23,725 nt of DNA from Candidatus Gottesmanbacteria bacterium (GCA_026396845.1 JAPLWC010000010.1:1-23725), one strand, 5' to 3'; positions 1-7,647 are shown, numbered from the stretch's first letter. Made by a program: numbers and translations. Notes: generated by a model not told the origin, from the sequence alone.

Positions 1-2091
1 CTTACTTCCTTCTCCCGGGCCGATCACGCCAGCATCTTCCAATTGGTCCAAAATACGGGCAGCACGCGCGTATCCTACGGATAACCGCCGCTGTAAAAGT
101 GACGCAGACGCTTTATCATGCTGACAAATGAGGCGCAACGCATCTTCAAACAACGGGTCGTGGCCGTCCGCCGTGCCGGCAATACCTCTTTTGAGACTCC
201 CGATCGGCTGAGTTGTAACCTCTTCCGTATACTGAACTGCAGCGTTTTTATTCTTGAGAAACTCAACAATTTTTTCGACTTCATGTTCGGATACATAGGT
301 TCCCTGAATACGGCTCGGTTTGGATTGATCTACCGGAATATAGAGCATGTCGCCGCGGCCGAGTAATTTCTCCGCACCGGGCATATCCAGAATCACGCGG
401 GAGTCGATCATTGAGGACACACTGAATGCGATGCGCGATGGCATGTTTGCCTTGATAAGACCGGTAATGACTTCAACGCTGGGGTGTTGCGTGGATAGTA
501 CCAAATGAATCCCTGTTGCCCGGGCCATTTGTGCGAGCCGGCAAATCGTATCCTCTACTTCGACCGGTGCGTACGCCATAAGATCCGCAAGCTCATCGAT
601 GAAAATGATAATATACGCCATCGCCTGGAATCCGGATAGGTCGTTAAACCCGTCGATATTTCTGACACCCACTTCCGCAAATTTTTTATACCGGTTTTCC
701 ATCTCCGTCATGGTCCACCGAAGCGCCGAAAGTATTTTATCCGGTTCAACGATCACAGGCGTCAGTAAGTGCGGGATTCCGTTATATCCGGTCAGTTCTA
801 CCCGTTTAGGATCAACCATAATGAGCCGTACTTCCGAAGGATTCGTGCGGAACAGAAGTGACGCAATCCATGAATTGATGAGGACAGATTTTCCGGATCC
901 GGTAGTACCGGCAACCAACACATGCGGCATCTTGCCGATATCGGCTATAATCTCGTTCCCTGATACATCCAAACCGAGGGCAACGGTAAGTTTACTTTTT
1001 GCCTTACGCATGGCATCGGATGAGAGCATTTTTTTGAGGGTGACAAATTCCAATCCCCGATTGGGTATTTCTATACCTACGAGATTACGTCCCGGTATGG
1101 GCGCCTCTATTCTGACCTGACCGGTCGGCGCGGAGAGGGCAAGTGCCAGGTCGCTGGAAAGTGAGGTAATTTTGGATACTTTGGTACCCATTGCCAGTTC
1201 TATGGCATATTGAGTGACAGCCGGACCGGGATTTACTTCCCGAACTTTTGCCGTAATACCGAAGCTTTCAAGTGTTTTTTCTATCGTGGACCCGTTTTTA
1301 TGCATATCTCCGCGGTCAGCTTTTTGCCCGGGACCGTCGGAAAGAAGGGAAAGCGGCGGATATTCCCACATTGACATGTCCTGCGCCTGCGTCGTCATGG
1401 GATTGTTGATTGTCAGATCCGATTTTTTGGCATCGGGTGCCGCAGATTTTGCCGGAACCGGCGGCAATACCATCGGCGATTTGATTAATGGTTTTTCATC
1501 ATACTGACCTTTAATCCGAAGCGGTAGTTTTTCCTGACCGAAGATCGGCGGTTCCTTTTTGGCAAAAACTTTACCAAAAAAGTTACCCATCGCATCCACA
1601 ATTGTCTGCCCGCCGACGATAATGAAATTAACGATTCTATCGAGCGACGCATTAAACAAAACCATGAATCCGATCACTAACAGTGCCAAATAAAACAGTA
1701 CCGCCCCCTCCGTCGACAGATATCCGGATACCATATTCCATATTGAATCGCCCAATATACCTGCTTGTGTAAGTCCCAATAGTGACAAAAGAAGTATCCC
1801 CAATCCGAACGGAACATTGGGCTTGCCGATGTCGGATTTGATTTTGAAAAAAAGAAACGAGAGTGCCACGAGAAACGGCGGCAAGCCGTACATAACCCAT
1901 CCGACGTGGATGGTCAATTCCTCCCGGAGTCTCGTGAAAAGCGGTCCTTCACCGAAAAAAGAAAGAGTGATGATCGCAGCAAACAGCCAAAGCCATATAG
2001 CCCCCACTGTGTAGACCGTTTGCTTTTTGAGTTTTAATTTAAACGGACTCCGTTTGTGATAATGACGGCGTCTGCCCCACTTTCTGACCAT
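1..2091 (-). CDS. ftsK: DNA translocase FtsK/SpoIIIE (partial, runs off left edge)
   Basis: Membrane-anchored ATP-driven DNA pump that moves chromosome ends through the closing division septum. I translated the open frame from the ATG at 2091-2089 leftward to base 1, giving 697 codons without a stop. The N-terminus is basic and then holds several hydrophobic segments (about residues 24-165), followed by a short linker. The motor shows Walker A GTTGSGKS near residue 395-402 and Walker B IIIFIDELADL near 495-505. After about residue 634 there is a winged-helix gamma domain (RRLSVGYARAARILDQLE), which in this family reads KOPS-type polar DNA sequences. Only the extreme C-terminus can be missing. 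The start was chosen because a -10 box lies 6 nt upstream and no Shine-Dalgarno is visible. The linker is short compared with E. coli FtsK. Family assignment is secure. Confidence 0.96.
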   Translation of the reverse strand, partial: MVRKWGRRRHYHKRSPFKLKLKKQTVYTVGAIWLWLFAAIITLSFFGEGPLFTRLREELTIHVGWVMYGLPPFLVALSFLFFKIKSDIGKPNVPFGLGILLLSLLGLTQAGILGDSIWNMVSGYLSTEGAVLFYLALLVIGFMVLFNASLDRIVNFIIVGGQTIVDAMGNFFGKVFAKKEPPIFGQEKLPLRIKGQYDEKPLIKSPMVLPPVPAKSAAPDAKKSDLTINNPMTTQAQDMSMWEYPPLSLLSDGPGQKADRGDMHKNGSTIEKTLESFGITAKVREVNPGPAVTQYAIELAMGTKVSKITSLSSDLALALSAPTGQVRIEAPIPGRNLVGIEIPNRGLEFVTLKKMLSSDAMRKAKSKLTVALGLDVSGNEIIADIGKMPHVLVAGTTGSGKSVLINSWIASLLFRTNPSEVRLIMVDPKRVELTGYNGIPHLLTPVIVEPDKILSALRWTMTEMENRYKKFAEVGVRNIDGFNDLSGFQAMAYIIIFIDELADLMAYAPVEVEDTICRLAQMARATGIHLVLSTQHPSVEVITGLIKANMPSRIAFSVSSMIDSRVILDMPGAEKLLGRGDMLYIPVDQSKPSRIQGTYVSEHEVEKIVEFLKNKNAAVQYTEEVTTQPIGSLKRGIAGTADGHDPLFEDALRLICQHDKASASLLQRRLSVGYARAARILDQLEDAGVIGPGEGSK

Positions 2092-2097
2092 GGAACT

Positions 2098-2126
2098 AGT
2101 ATAGGTGGAAATAACGCTGAGTTCAA
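2098..2126 (-). promoter_or_regulatory. Sigma70-type promoter for ftsK, predicted leaderless
   Basis: On the minus strand a -35 TTGAAC (2126-2121), a 17-nt spacer and a -10 TATACT (2103-2098) lie just before the ftsK ATG. Only 6 nt separate the -10 box from the ATG, so transcription should begin at or next to the start codon. The motifs are seen; the leaderless mRNA is inferred. Confidence 0.6.
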
Positions 2127-2137
2127 CCTGGGGGTGA

Positions 2138-3670
2138 TTACACTTCTACAATCACCGGCACGATGAGAGGTCGGCGGCCGGTTTCGCGCAGCAAAAACTT
2201 CTCGAGGTTTTCACTAAGCTGCGATCGCACAAACCGCCAATCGGTGATACGGCCTTTCTTCAACCGTAGGGACTCCGATACCACACGCTTTGCTTTATTC
2301 AATAATTCACCTGATTCTTTCATATACACAAATCCCCGGGAGATAATATCAGGTTCAGCAGTAACGCGCCCTGTCGATTTTTCCATCGGGACAACAACCA
2401 CGACAATGCCGTCTGTGGCTATCGTTTGGCGGTCACGAAGTACGGCATTCCCGACATCTCCCACCCCGAGCCCGTCTATCATCACATTTTCAAGTTCAAG
2501 CGTTTCGACAACGCGCGGCGGGACGTCCCGTTTAAACTCCACAATTTGTCCTTCTTCAGGAATAAGCACGTCGCGCTTATCGTACCCCAAATCGAGCGCG
2601 AGCCGACGATATTGCATAATATGCCGGTAGGTCCCCCCGATCGGGAAAATATATTTGGGCCCCAAAGCCGAAAGCAACAGCATCAAGTCTCCCTGTGAGC
2701 CGTGACCGGATACATGCAGATCTTCCATAATATCCGAATATGCCACCCGCGCACCTTTCCGATATAACTGTTCAATGATCGCCGCGACGCTTCCTTCATT
2801 TCCCGGTATGGCGTCAGCCGAAAACACCACCGTATCCCCTTCCTCAATGCGGACAAACTTATGATTATCATTGGCCATACGGTTAAGCGCTGAAGACGCT
2901 TGTCCCTGTGCGCCGGCTGCGATTAAAAACTGTTTGATCAACGGCAAACGCTTGAGGTCTGCATCACGGATGACCGACTCACGGGGAAACCGCATATAGC
3001 CCAGTTTCAGTGCCGCTTCGACGTTTTGGTCCATGCTTCTCCCAAAGAATGCAATTTTTCTGCCGTGCGCAAGACCTATTTCTATCGCCAGCTGAATCCG
3101 GGAAATATTTGACGACTGGGTCGTAAAAATAAATTTGCCGGTACATAAGGCTATTTCTTTCTCAAGCGTTTCTCCTACGACCTGTTCTGAAGGGGTAAAT
3201 CCCGGCCGTTCGCTTCCTAATGAATCGGTTAACAGCGTAAGAACGCCCCGTTTACCCGCTGCATTAATCTTATCCAGTTCCGACTTTTTACCGTCGAGCG
3301 GGTCAAAGTCAAACTTGAAATCGCTACCGTGATAAAAAATACCGACCGGCGTTTCGATAATCAAATTGGCCGTATCCGGCACCGAGTGCGTCATGCGGAC
3401 AAACGATACGGTAAACGGACCAATCCGTAACGTCTGGTTAAATTCTACCGGGGTGACACGGGCTTTTATCTTTGCCTCTTCTAATTTTATATTGGCAAAC
3501 GCGGCGGTGAGGCGTGTGCCCCACATGGGAATACGGGTTAATTTTGGATATAAATACGCGATGCCTCCTATATGGTCATCATGACCATGCGTAAACACCA
3601 ATCCGCGGATATATTGTTTTTTGTCTGCCAAATACCGTACGTCCGGCAAAACCAAATCCACGCCGTACAT
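2138..3670 (-). CDS. rnj: Ribonuclease J, metallo-beta-lactamase/beta-CASP (main body; N-terminus disrupted)
   Basis: RNase J is a 5'-exo/endoribonuclease used in mRNA decay and rRNA maturation. This 510-aa frame contains the MBL motif HGHDDH (28-33), the motif 3 His in THSVPD (95), the motif 4 Asp in TDSLGSERPG (149), and the beta-CASP HVSGHGSQ (319-326). The usual C-terminal motif PVHGEYR is PIGGTYRH (343-350), so the canonical His is Gly with a His a few residues later. The frame begins at MYGVDLVLPDV, which is internal in the family. Codons just upstream read GFPDED in the same frame, and the first strand (IIPLGG) lies in another frame at 3675-3791. The intervening piece, including the DCG strand that carries MBL motif 1, is absent. 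It could be expressed only by reinitiation at this ATG, 4 nt after the upstream stop. Family sure; functionality doubtful unless this is an assembly error. Confidence 0.88.
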   Translation of the reverse strand: MYGVDLVLPDVRYLADKKQYIRGLVFTHGHDDHIGGIAYLYPKLTRIPMWGTRLTAAFANIKLEEAKIKARVTPVEFNQTLRIGPFTVSFVRMTHSVPDTANLIIETPVGIFYHGSDFKFDFDPLDGKKSELDKINAAGKRGVLTLLTDSLGSERPGFTPSEQVVGETLEKEIALCTGKFIFTTQSSNISRIQLAIEIGLAHGRKIAFFGRSMDQNVEAALKLGYMRFPRESVIRDADLKRLPLIKQFLIAAGAQGQASSALNRMANDNHKFVRIEEGDTVVFSADAIPGNEGSVAAIIEQLYRKGARVAYSDIMEDLHVSGHGSQGDLMLLLSALGPKYIFPIGGTYRHIMQYRRLALDLGYDKRDVLIPEEGQIVEFKRDVPPRVVETLELENVMIDGLGVGDVGNAVLRDRQTIATDGIVVVVVPMEKSTGRVTAEPDIISRGFVYMKESGELLNKAKRVVSESLRLKKGRITDWRFVRSQLSENLEKFLLRETGRRPLIVPVIVEV

Positions 3671-3674
3671 GTCT

Positions 3675-3791
3675 TCATCGGGAAACCCCGCCGAGCGGGA
3701 TTATCCGGACACTATCTTTGCCGGTTGAGGATGAACCGGTAAATACTTTACTTTGAATCCTTTTTTGTTTATTCCATGGGTTAAATTTCAT
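3675..3791 (-). pseudogene. rnj: Detached N-terminal fragment of RNase J
   Basis: A 38-codon frame starts at the ATG at 3791-3789, 1 nt after the stop of the Lon-like gene. It ends in VRIIPLGGVSR and a TGA. VRIIPLGGV is the first beta strand of RNase J proteins. Normally about 23 residues (ending in VDCG) follow before GFPDEDMYGVDLV; here GFPDED appears immediately, one frame over. This fragment and the 510-aa frame are therefore two parts of one gene separated by an out-of-frame loss of about 70 nt (size estimated from family memory). The fragment alone has no catalytic residues. Confidence 0.8.
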
Positions 3792-3792
3792 A

Positions 3793-4836
3793 CTAGTAGC
3801 TTTCTACAAAATCTTTTATATTATTTTCGTCTATATGGACGCTTTTCCCTTTACCTTCTACTATCATACGCGCAACGCGCCGGCAGATGCCGTTTATAGT
3901 GCGCTCTAAACTCCTGATGCCGGCATCGTATCCGAGCGGCCGGACCAACTTGGACCAAATAGCATCATCAATCGTAAGGTTTTCTGGCGTGAGCCCAGAC
4001 TGACGCATGAGTTGTGGCAACACATAATCCTTAGCAATTTTTATTTTTTCCTCATCTGTGTAGGAAGGCATTTGAATAGGTTCAAGGCGATCTAATACCG
4101 CGGTTGCAATGTGTTCCGTGTTATTTGCCGTTGCAATAAAAAGTACGTCGGACAGATCAAACGGGTAATCTAAATAATGATCCGTAAATGCCACGTTTTG
4201 TTCCGGATCCAACAGTTCAACTAAAACGCCCATAATGTCTCCGCGCGCGGTTTCCGCGACACGGTCAACTTCATCCAAAAGCATGACCGGATTTTTGCTG
4301 CCGGCAAACCGGAGCCCTTTGAGAACTAACCCGATTTCCGCGTCCGGCCGTACACGCGACTGGCCGCGAAGTTCCAGCGAATCACTCATCCCCCCGAACG
4401 GAATACGGACGAACCGTCTGCCCATAGATTGGGCAATGGATTTCGCAAGCGTCGTCTTGCCGGTTCCGACTAAACCGACCAGACACAAGATCGGCGCGCG
4501 ACGGCCTAGCATAGCCTGATCTTTATTCAGTTTCAGGACTGATAAATATTCCAAAATACTGTCTTTGACCGGCGTAAGACCGTAATGATTTTTGTCCAAA
4601 ATTTCTTTAGCCTTGGCAATATCCAGGATGTCTTGGGTCCGTGTATTCCATGGGAGTGCCACGACCCAATCGATATACCGGAGCATTTGTTCGATGTGGA
4701 CTCGGGCAGTAATGTCGTTTTCCAGCCGGGAAATTTCCTCCAAGTTGCCGACAATGCGTGCTTCCATATCACCGGGAACGTGGGATTCTGCGATTTTTTT
4801 ACGAAGACCGATCACTTCATCACTCAACTTGGACAT
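3793..4836 (-). CDS. Lon-like AAA+ ATPase lacking the protease domain
   Basis: A 347-aa protein that aligns by eye to the middle of Lon: the helical segment before the ATPase (about 1-100, ending HYGLTPVKDSILEYL), then the AAA+ module with Walker A GLVGTGKT (121-128), Walker B VMLLDEVD (184-191), sensor-1 Asn (IATANN, 238-239), Arg finger R250 (LDRLEPI) and sensor-2 Arg R308 (GIRSLERTI). It stops right after the small AAA domain. The N-terminal substrate domain and the Ser-Lys protease domain are both absent, and the ORF has a normal stop. Pore loop 1, normally RGHRRTYIGAMPG, reads RGQSRVRPDAEIG at the same length, so the substrate-gripping aromatic is gone. It is intact as an ATPase but unlikely to be a standard Lon protease. 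It sits 1 nt upstream of RNase J and downstream of pnp, which suggests but does not prove a link to RNA turnover. Confidence 0.88.
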   Translation of the reverse strand: MSKLSDEVIGLRKKIAESHVPGDMEARIVGNLEEISRLENDITARVHIEQMLRYIDWVVALPWNTRTQDILDIAKAKEILDKNHYGLTPVKDSILEYLSVLKLNKDQAMLGRRAPILCLVGLVGTGKTTLAKSIAQSMGRRFVRIPFGGMSDSLELRGQSRVRPDAEIGLVLKGLRFAGSKNPVMLLDEVDRVAETARGDIMGVLVELLDPEQNVAFTDHYLDYPFDLSDVLFIATANNTEHIATAVLDRLEPIQMPSYTDEEKIKIAKDYVLPQLMRQSGLTPENLTIDDAIWSKLVRPLGYDAGIRSLERTINGICRRVARMIVEGKGKSVHIDENNIKDFVESY

Positions 4837-4842
4837 ACATTT

Positions 4843-4871
4843 ATCTTATCAGTCATCCCAAGCGAAGTCGA
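4843..4871 (-). promoter_or_regulatory. Candidate promoter for the Lon-like gene and RNase J
   Basis: The minus strand has TCGACT (4871-4866), a 17-nt spacer and TAAGAT (4848-4843) preceded by TGA, an extended -10 form. Six nt separate the -10 from the ATG at 4836. The -35 lies inside the inverted repeat at 4852-4880. Both boxes match the consensus at only 4 of 6 positions, so the call rests mainly on position. Confidence 0.4.
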
Positions 4872-4880
4872 GGGAATGAC
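4852..4880. repeat. Inverted repeat with AGCGAAGTCGA core between pnp and the Lon-like gene
   Basis: The arms GTCATCCC and GGGAATGAC pair apart from one bulged base, around a core AGCGAAGTCGA. Elements of this look (GTCAT...GCGAAGTCGA...ATGAC) are common dispersed intergenic repeats in many bacteria; that is recalled knowledge, as only one copy is in this window. It begins 5 nt beyond the pnp stop and could form the 3' hairpin of the pnp mRNA. No U-tract follows, so it is not a standard intrinsic terminator. Confidence 0.55.
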
Positions 4881-4884
4881 AGTA

Positions 4885-7074
4885 CTAAAATCTTCGGGGG
4901 CCGCGGCCGCGCGGTCGGAAACTTGGTTCGCGCCGTTCGCGCTGGGGTACTTTCTTTGCGTCTTCGCCGAAAAGCATGGACAAATTAATTCTATGCATAT
5001 CATCCACTTCCATTACCCTCACATGCACTTTTTGGCCGATTTTCACGACTTCTTCCGGCTTATTGACATACCCCGTGGACATTTGCGACACGTGTACCAT
5101 ACCCTCTTTACCCGGCAGAATTTCTACAAAAGCACCGAACGGAAGAATTCGTTTCACTTCGCCTTCAAACTCTTCATCTACCGCCACTTCGCGCGTCAAC
5201 CCTGTCACCCAATCAACTGCTTTTTGAACGGCTGCCTGATCAACGCCGGAAATCATTACTGAACCGTCATCCTCAACGTCCACCGTGGCTCCGGTCGTGG
5301 CTATAATATTCCGTATCATCTTCCCGCCGGGACCTATAACTTCTCCGATTTTTTCAACCGGAATCTTCACGACCTGCACCTTGGGTGCATATTGGGACAG
5401 ACTCTTGCGGGGGGCCGCGAGAACGGAAAGCATTTTCTCTAAAATCTTCAGCCTCGCAACTTTTGCCCTTTCAAATGTTCCTTCAATAATTTCATCCGAC
5501 AACCCGTCAATTTTCATATCCAGTTGTATCGCGGTGATTCCGTTTTTCGTGCCTGCCACTTTAAAGTCCATGTCGCCGGCAAAATCTTCGATCCCCATGA
5601 TATCGGTAAGCAAAACAAATTTCTTTTTATCCGACATGAGACCGATCGAAATACCTGCGACAGGTTCTTTAATCGGGACCCCGGCATCCATAAGCGCAAG
5701 AGTGGAAGCGCAGGTAGACGCCATGGAAGTGCTGCCATTACTGGACATAACTTCGGATACCAGGCGGATCGTGTACGGAAATTCATCTTCGGCAGGAATA
5801 ACGGACAGAAGTGCCCGCTCTGCTAATGCTCCGTGTCCTATCTCACGTCGGCTGGGTGTGCCCACACGGCCGGTTTCACCGACAGAATACGGCGGCATGC
5901 TGTAATGATGGATATACCGCTTCGATTCTTCTCCTGTCGGACTCTCGATCAGTTGCTCCAACGATGGAGTACCCAGTGTGGCGACAGTCAAAACTTGGGT
6001 CTGGCCGCGCGCGAAACACGCGCTGCCATGAGTTCTCGGTAAAAGTCCTACCTCAGCTGAAATAGGCCGGATTTCATCAATCTTTCTCCCGTCAAATCGT
6101 TTTTCTTTTGTGAGGATGTTGTCGCGCACCTGTTTTTTAAACAATGCATCAAGCGCTTCCTCTATGGCTTTTTGCGTATAATCTTTGCCGTATGCTTCTG
6201 CAATGGTCTTGGCCAATGCTATTACTTCGTCACCGCCGAATTCTTTTTCCGCTTTCTTAGCAAATGCCGATTCCATTTCCTTTTTATAGTCTTTAACGAT
6301 TTTTGCTTTAAGCTCTTCTGTTTCTGTTGCCGCCGGAGCCGTTACCTTTGTTTTTCCGACTTCTTCAACCAACTCTTCAATACATCCGATAATTTTTTTG
6401 TTGGCGTCTTTGGCCATCGTAATGGCACCCTCCACCGTTTCCTCAGGCGTTTCACAAAAACCGCCTTCAAGCATGACCACTTTATCTTTGTTGGATGCAA
6501 CGACGAAATCAAAATCACTGATCGCCTGCTCTGAAATACGCGGATTAACAATAAGCGTCCCTTCGTTTCCGCCGGCCTCGCCGCCAGGCGGGTCCGCATG
6601 AACATATCCCATCCGAACGCCCGACACGGGCCCATTCCACGGGATGGGAGAAATGGCAATGGCTGCCGACGTGGCGACCAGTCCCATCACATCCGGATCA
6701 TTTTCTCCGTCAACGGAAAGTACCGTAATAATTACCTGCACGTCATGTTTGTATGATTTGGGGAACAGCGGCCGGATCGAACGGTCGATAACCCTGCCCG
6801 CTAGAACAGCATCATCCGATGGCCGTCCTTCGCGCTTTACCCAACGCGAACCTTTGATGCGTCCGCCGGCATAAAGGCGCTCGACGTATTCAACGGAAAG
6901 CGGGAAATAATCAAGCGTTGTCTCGCGGCTGGAGGCGGTAACAGTTGCCAATACCATGGTGTCCCCGTACCGCGCCAGAACTGCAGCCGACGCCTGCTCG
7001 GCAAACCGGCCGACCTCAAGCGAAAGTGTTCTTCCGCCTACTTCAATGGATTTCTTAACGATTTTTTTTGACAT
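4885..7074 (-). CDS. pnp: Polyribonucleotide nucleotidyltransferase (PNPase)
   Basis: Phosphorolytic 3'-5' exoribonuclease of mRNA decay. The 729-aa product has the full order: first RNase PH domain (GRTLSLEVGRFAEQA near 13-27, then SVEYVERLYAGGRIKG), all-helical linker, second RNase PH domain (KRFDGRKIDEIRPIS; GTPSRREIGHGALAERAL), KH domain with GPGGKMIRNI, and S1 domain (GEVKRILPFGAFVEILPGKEGMVHVSQ). The tail is basic and Arg/Pro-rich. The start at 7074 (MSKKIVKKSIEVGG) fits family N-termini. The frame stays open to an ATG at 7137, which would add 21 residues partly encoded by a palindromic repeat; that start is possible because the predicted promoter lies further upstream. An insert around residues 158-168 (DPPGGEAGG), where relatives have a short turn, is encoded by a related repeat. 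It lies downstream of rpsO, a common bacterial order. Confidence 0.97.
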   Translation of the reverse strand: MSKKIVKKSIEVGGRTLSLEVGRFAEQASAAVLARYGDTMVLATVTASSRETTLDYFPLSVEYVERLYAGGRIKGSRWVKREGRPSDDAVLAGRVIDRSIRPLFPKSYKHDVQVIITVLSVDGENDPDVMGLVATSAAIAISPIPWNGPVSGVRMGYVHADPPGGEAGGNEGTLIVNPRISEQAISDFDFVVASNKDKVVMLEGGFCETPEETVEGAITMAKDANKKIIGCIEELVEEVGKTKVTAPAATETEELKAKIVKDYKKEMESAFAKKAEKEFGGDEVIALAKTIAEAYGKDYTQKAIEEALDALFKKQVRDNILTKEKRFDGRKIDEIRPISAEVGLLPRTHGSACFARGQTQVLTVATLGTPSLEQLIESPTGEESKRYIHHYSMPPYSVGETGRVGTPSRREIGHGALAERALLSVIPAEDEFPYTIRLVSEVMSSNGSTSMASTCASTLALMDAGVPIKEPVAGISIGLMSDKKKFVLLTDIMGIEDFAGDMDFKVAGTKNGITAIQLDMKIDGLSDEIIEGTFERAKVARLKILEKMLSVLAAPRKSLSQYAPKVQVVKIPVEKIGEVIGPGGKMIRNIIATTGATVDVEDDGSVMISGVDQAAVQKAVDWVTGLTREVAVDEEFEGEVKRILPFGAFVEILPGKEGMVHVSQMSTGYVNKPEEVVKIGQKVHVRVMEVDDMHRINLSMLFGEDAKKVPQRERREPSFRPRGRGPRRF
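6572..6593. repeat. Palindromic repeat copy inside pnp
   Basis: The tract GCCTCGCCGCCAGGCGGG matches the tract near 23050-23066 (GCCTCGCCGGCAGGCGGG) at all but one base, and is an imperfect palindrome. In pnp it encodes PPGGEAGG, an in-frame insert in a surface turn between GYVHA and the LIVNP strand. The match is seen; insertion is inferred from typical PNPases, which lack these residues. Confidence 0.6.
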
Positions 7075-7116
7075 GAAATTATTCTCGGGGAACGAAAGGA
7101 AGTGGGATAATATCAA

Positions 7117-7132
7117 TCCGCCAGCTGGCGGA
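7117..7132. repeat. Perfect 16-bp palindrome TCCGCCAGCTGGCGGA in the pnp leader
   Basis: The sequence equals its own reverse complement. An identical copy lies in dnaK at 12734-12749 and a one-base variant in nusA. Here it falls in the predicted pnp 5' leader and would form a strong hairpin about 40 nt before the start codon. The same DNA reads PPAGG in the upstream extension of the pnp frame. Confidence 0.75.
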
Positions 7133-7169
7133 CTCATGCCATCACACTTCTTTCTATTCCCTAATACAC

Positions 7170-7198
7170 ATTATACTACACTTTTACCTTAAAGTCAT
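7170..7198 (-). promoter_or_regulatory. Candidate promoter for pnp overlapping the rpsO stop
   Basis: The minus strand has ATGACT (7198-7193), a 17-nt spacer and a consensus -10 TATAAT (7175-7170). The TGA of the -35 is the rpsO stop codon (7197-7195). The predicted start near 7163 gives a leader of about 90 nt holding the palindrome at 7117-7132. Confidence 0.5.
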
Positions 7199-7578
7199 TT
7201 CCCCAAACCGAGTTTGGCTGAAATGTCCTTGTAGCGTTTGGCGTCTTTCTTTCCGAGATAGTTTAAAAGCCGTCGGCGTTTGCTCACAATACCCAGCAAA
7301 CCCCTGCGGGAATGGTTATCGGACGGATTGGCTTTTAAATGTCCAACCAACTTTTCGATCCGTTTGGTCAACAGTGCTACCTGCACCTCGGGACTCCCCG
7401 TATCCCCCTCTTTTACCTGAAACTTCGCAATCACTTCCAGTTTTTCCTCGCTCGGCGTCGGCACGACTTCTGCGACTTTCTTAACTGCTTTCTTTACTTT
7501 GGGAGCTTTCACAGCTTTTTTACCCGCCGTAGCTTTAGCGGAGGTGGGCTTTACCGTGGTTTTTGCTTTCGTAGCCAT
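7195..7578 (-). CDS. rpsO: 30S ribosomal protein S15 with a basic N-terminal extension
   Basis: S15 binds 16S rRNA in the central domain of the small subunit. Residues from about 45 onward are classic S15 (FQVKEGDTGSPEVQVALLTKRI; HSRRGLLGIVSKRRRLLNYL). The protein is 127 aa against about 89 usually. The extra 40 N-terminal residues are Lys/Ala/Val-rich and look disordered and nucleic-acid binding. Part of that extension (PTSAKATAGK) is encoded by a GC-rich imperfect palindrome at 7523-7544. The start at 7578 is supported by a promoter and leader hairpin immediately upstream; a later start inside the extension cannot be excluded. It lies next to pnp, as in many bacteria. Confidence 0.95.
   Translation of the reverse strand: MATKAKTTVKPTSAKATAGKKAVKAPKVKKAVKKVAEVVPTPSEEKLEVIAKFQVKEGDTGSPEVQVALLTKRIEKLVGHLKANPSDNHSRRGLLGIVSKRRRLLNYLGKKDAKRYKDISAKLGLGK
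7523..7544. repeat. Possible second repeat type in the rpsO extension
   Basis: The tract CCTCCGCTAAAGCTACGGCG (minus strand) has partially self-complementary ends and encodes TSAKATAG within the added N-terminal tail of S15. I recall similar CCTCCGCTAAAGC tracts as dispersed repeats in genomes of this type, but only one copy is in this window, so the call is weak. Confidence 0.3.
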
Positions 7579-7590
7579 ATAAGTTCAAAA

Positions 7591-7610
7591 TGGAGCATTT
7601 TTGCGCTCCA
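7591..7610 (-). promoter_or_regulatory. Hairpin in the rpsO 5' leader, possible S15 autoregulatory site
   Basis: TGGAGC and GCTCCA form a 6-bp stem around an 8-nt loop, 12 nt before the rpsO ATG. With the predicted transcription start near 7612, the hairpin fills nearly the whole 34-nt leader. S15 represses its own mRNA through structurally diverse leader folds in several bacteria. The hairpin is seen; S15 binding is inference. No U-run follows, so it is not a terminator. Confidence 0.45.
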
Positions 7611-7618
7611 ATGGAGGT

Positions 7619-7647
7619 ATTTTACCACAAACCGTCTCTTTTTTCAA
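7619..7647 (-). promoter_or_regulatory. Sigma70-type promoter for rpsO overlapping the upstream stop codon
   Basis: TTGAAA (7647-7642), 17 nt, then TAAAAT (7624-7619) preceded by TGG, giving an extended -10. The -35 includes the TGA stop (7646-7644) of the upstream small gene. The predicted start is near 7612. Confidence 0.6.

Noticed and set aside
599..1120. 173-aa plus-strand frame opposite ftsK
   Set aside because: It is the antisense shadow of the FtsK motor, whose Walker motifs and gamma domain are clear on the minus strand.
4585..5262. 225-aa plus-strand frame across the pnp/Lon-like junction
   Set aside because: It spans two real minus-strand genes in antisense and shows no recognisable domain.
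7075..7137. PNPase starting at the ATG at 7137, adding 21 residues
   Set aside because: MSKKIVKKSIEVGG at 7074 matches family N-termini and the extra residues come from the repeat. It remains possible because the promoter lies further upstream.
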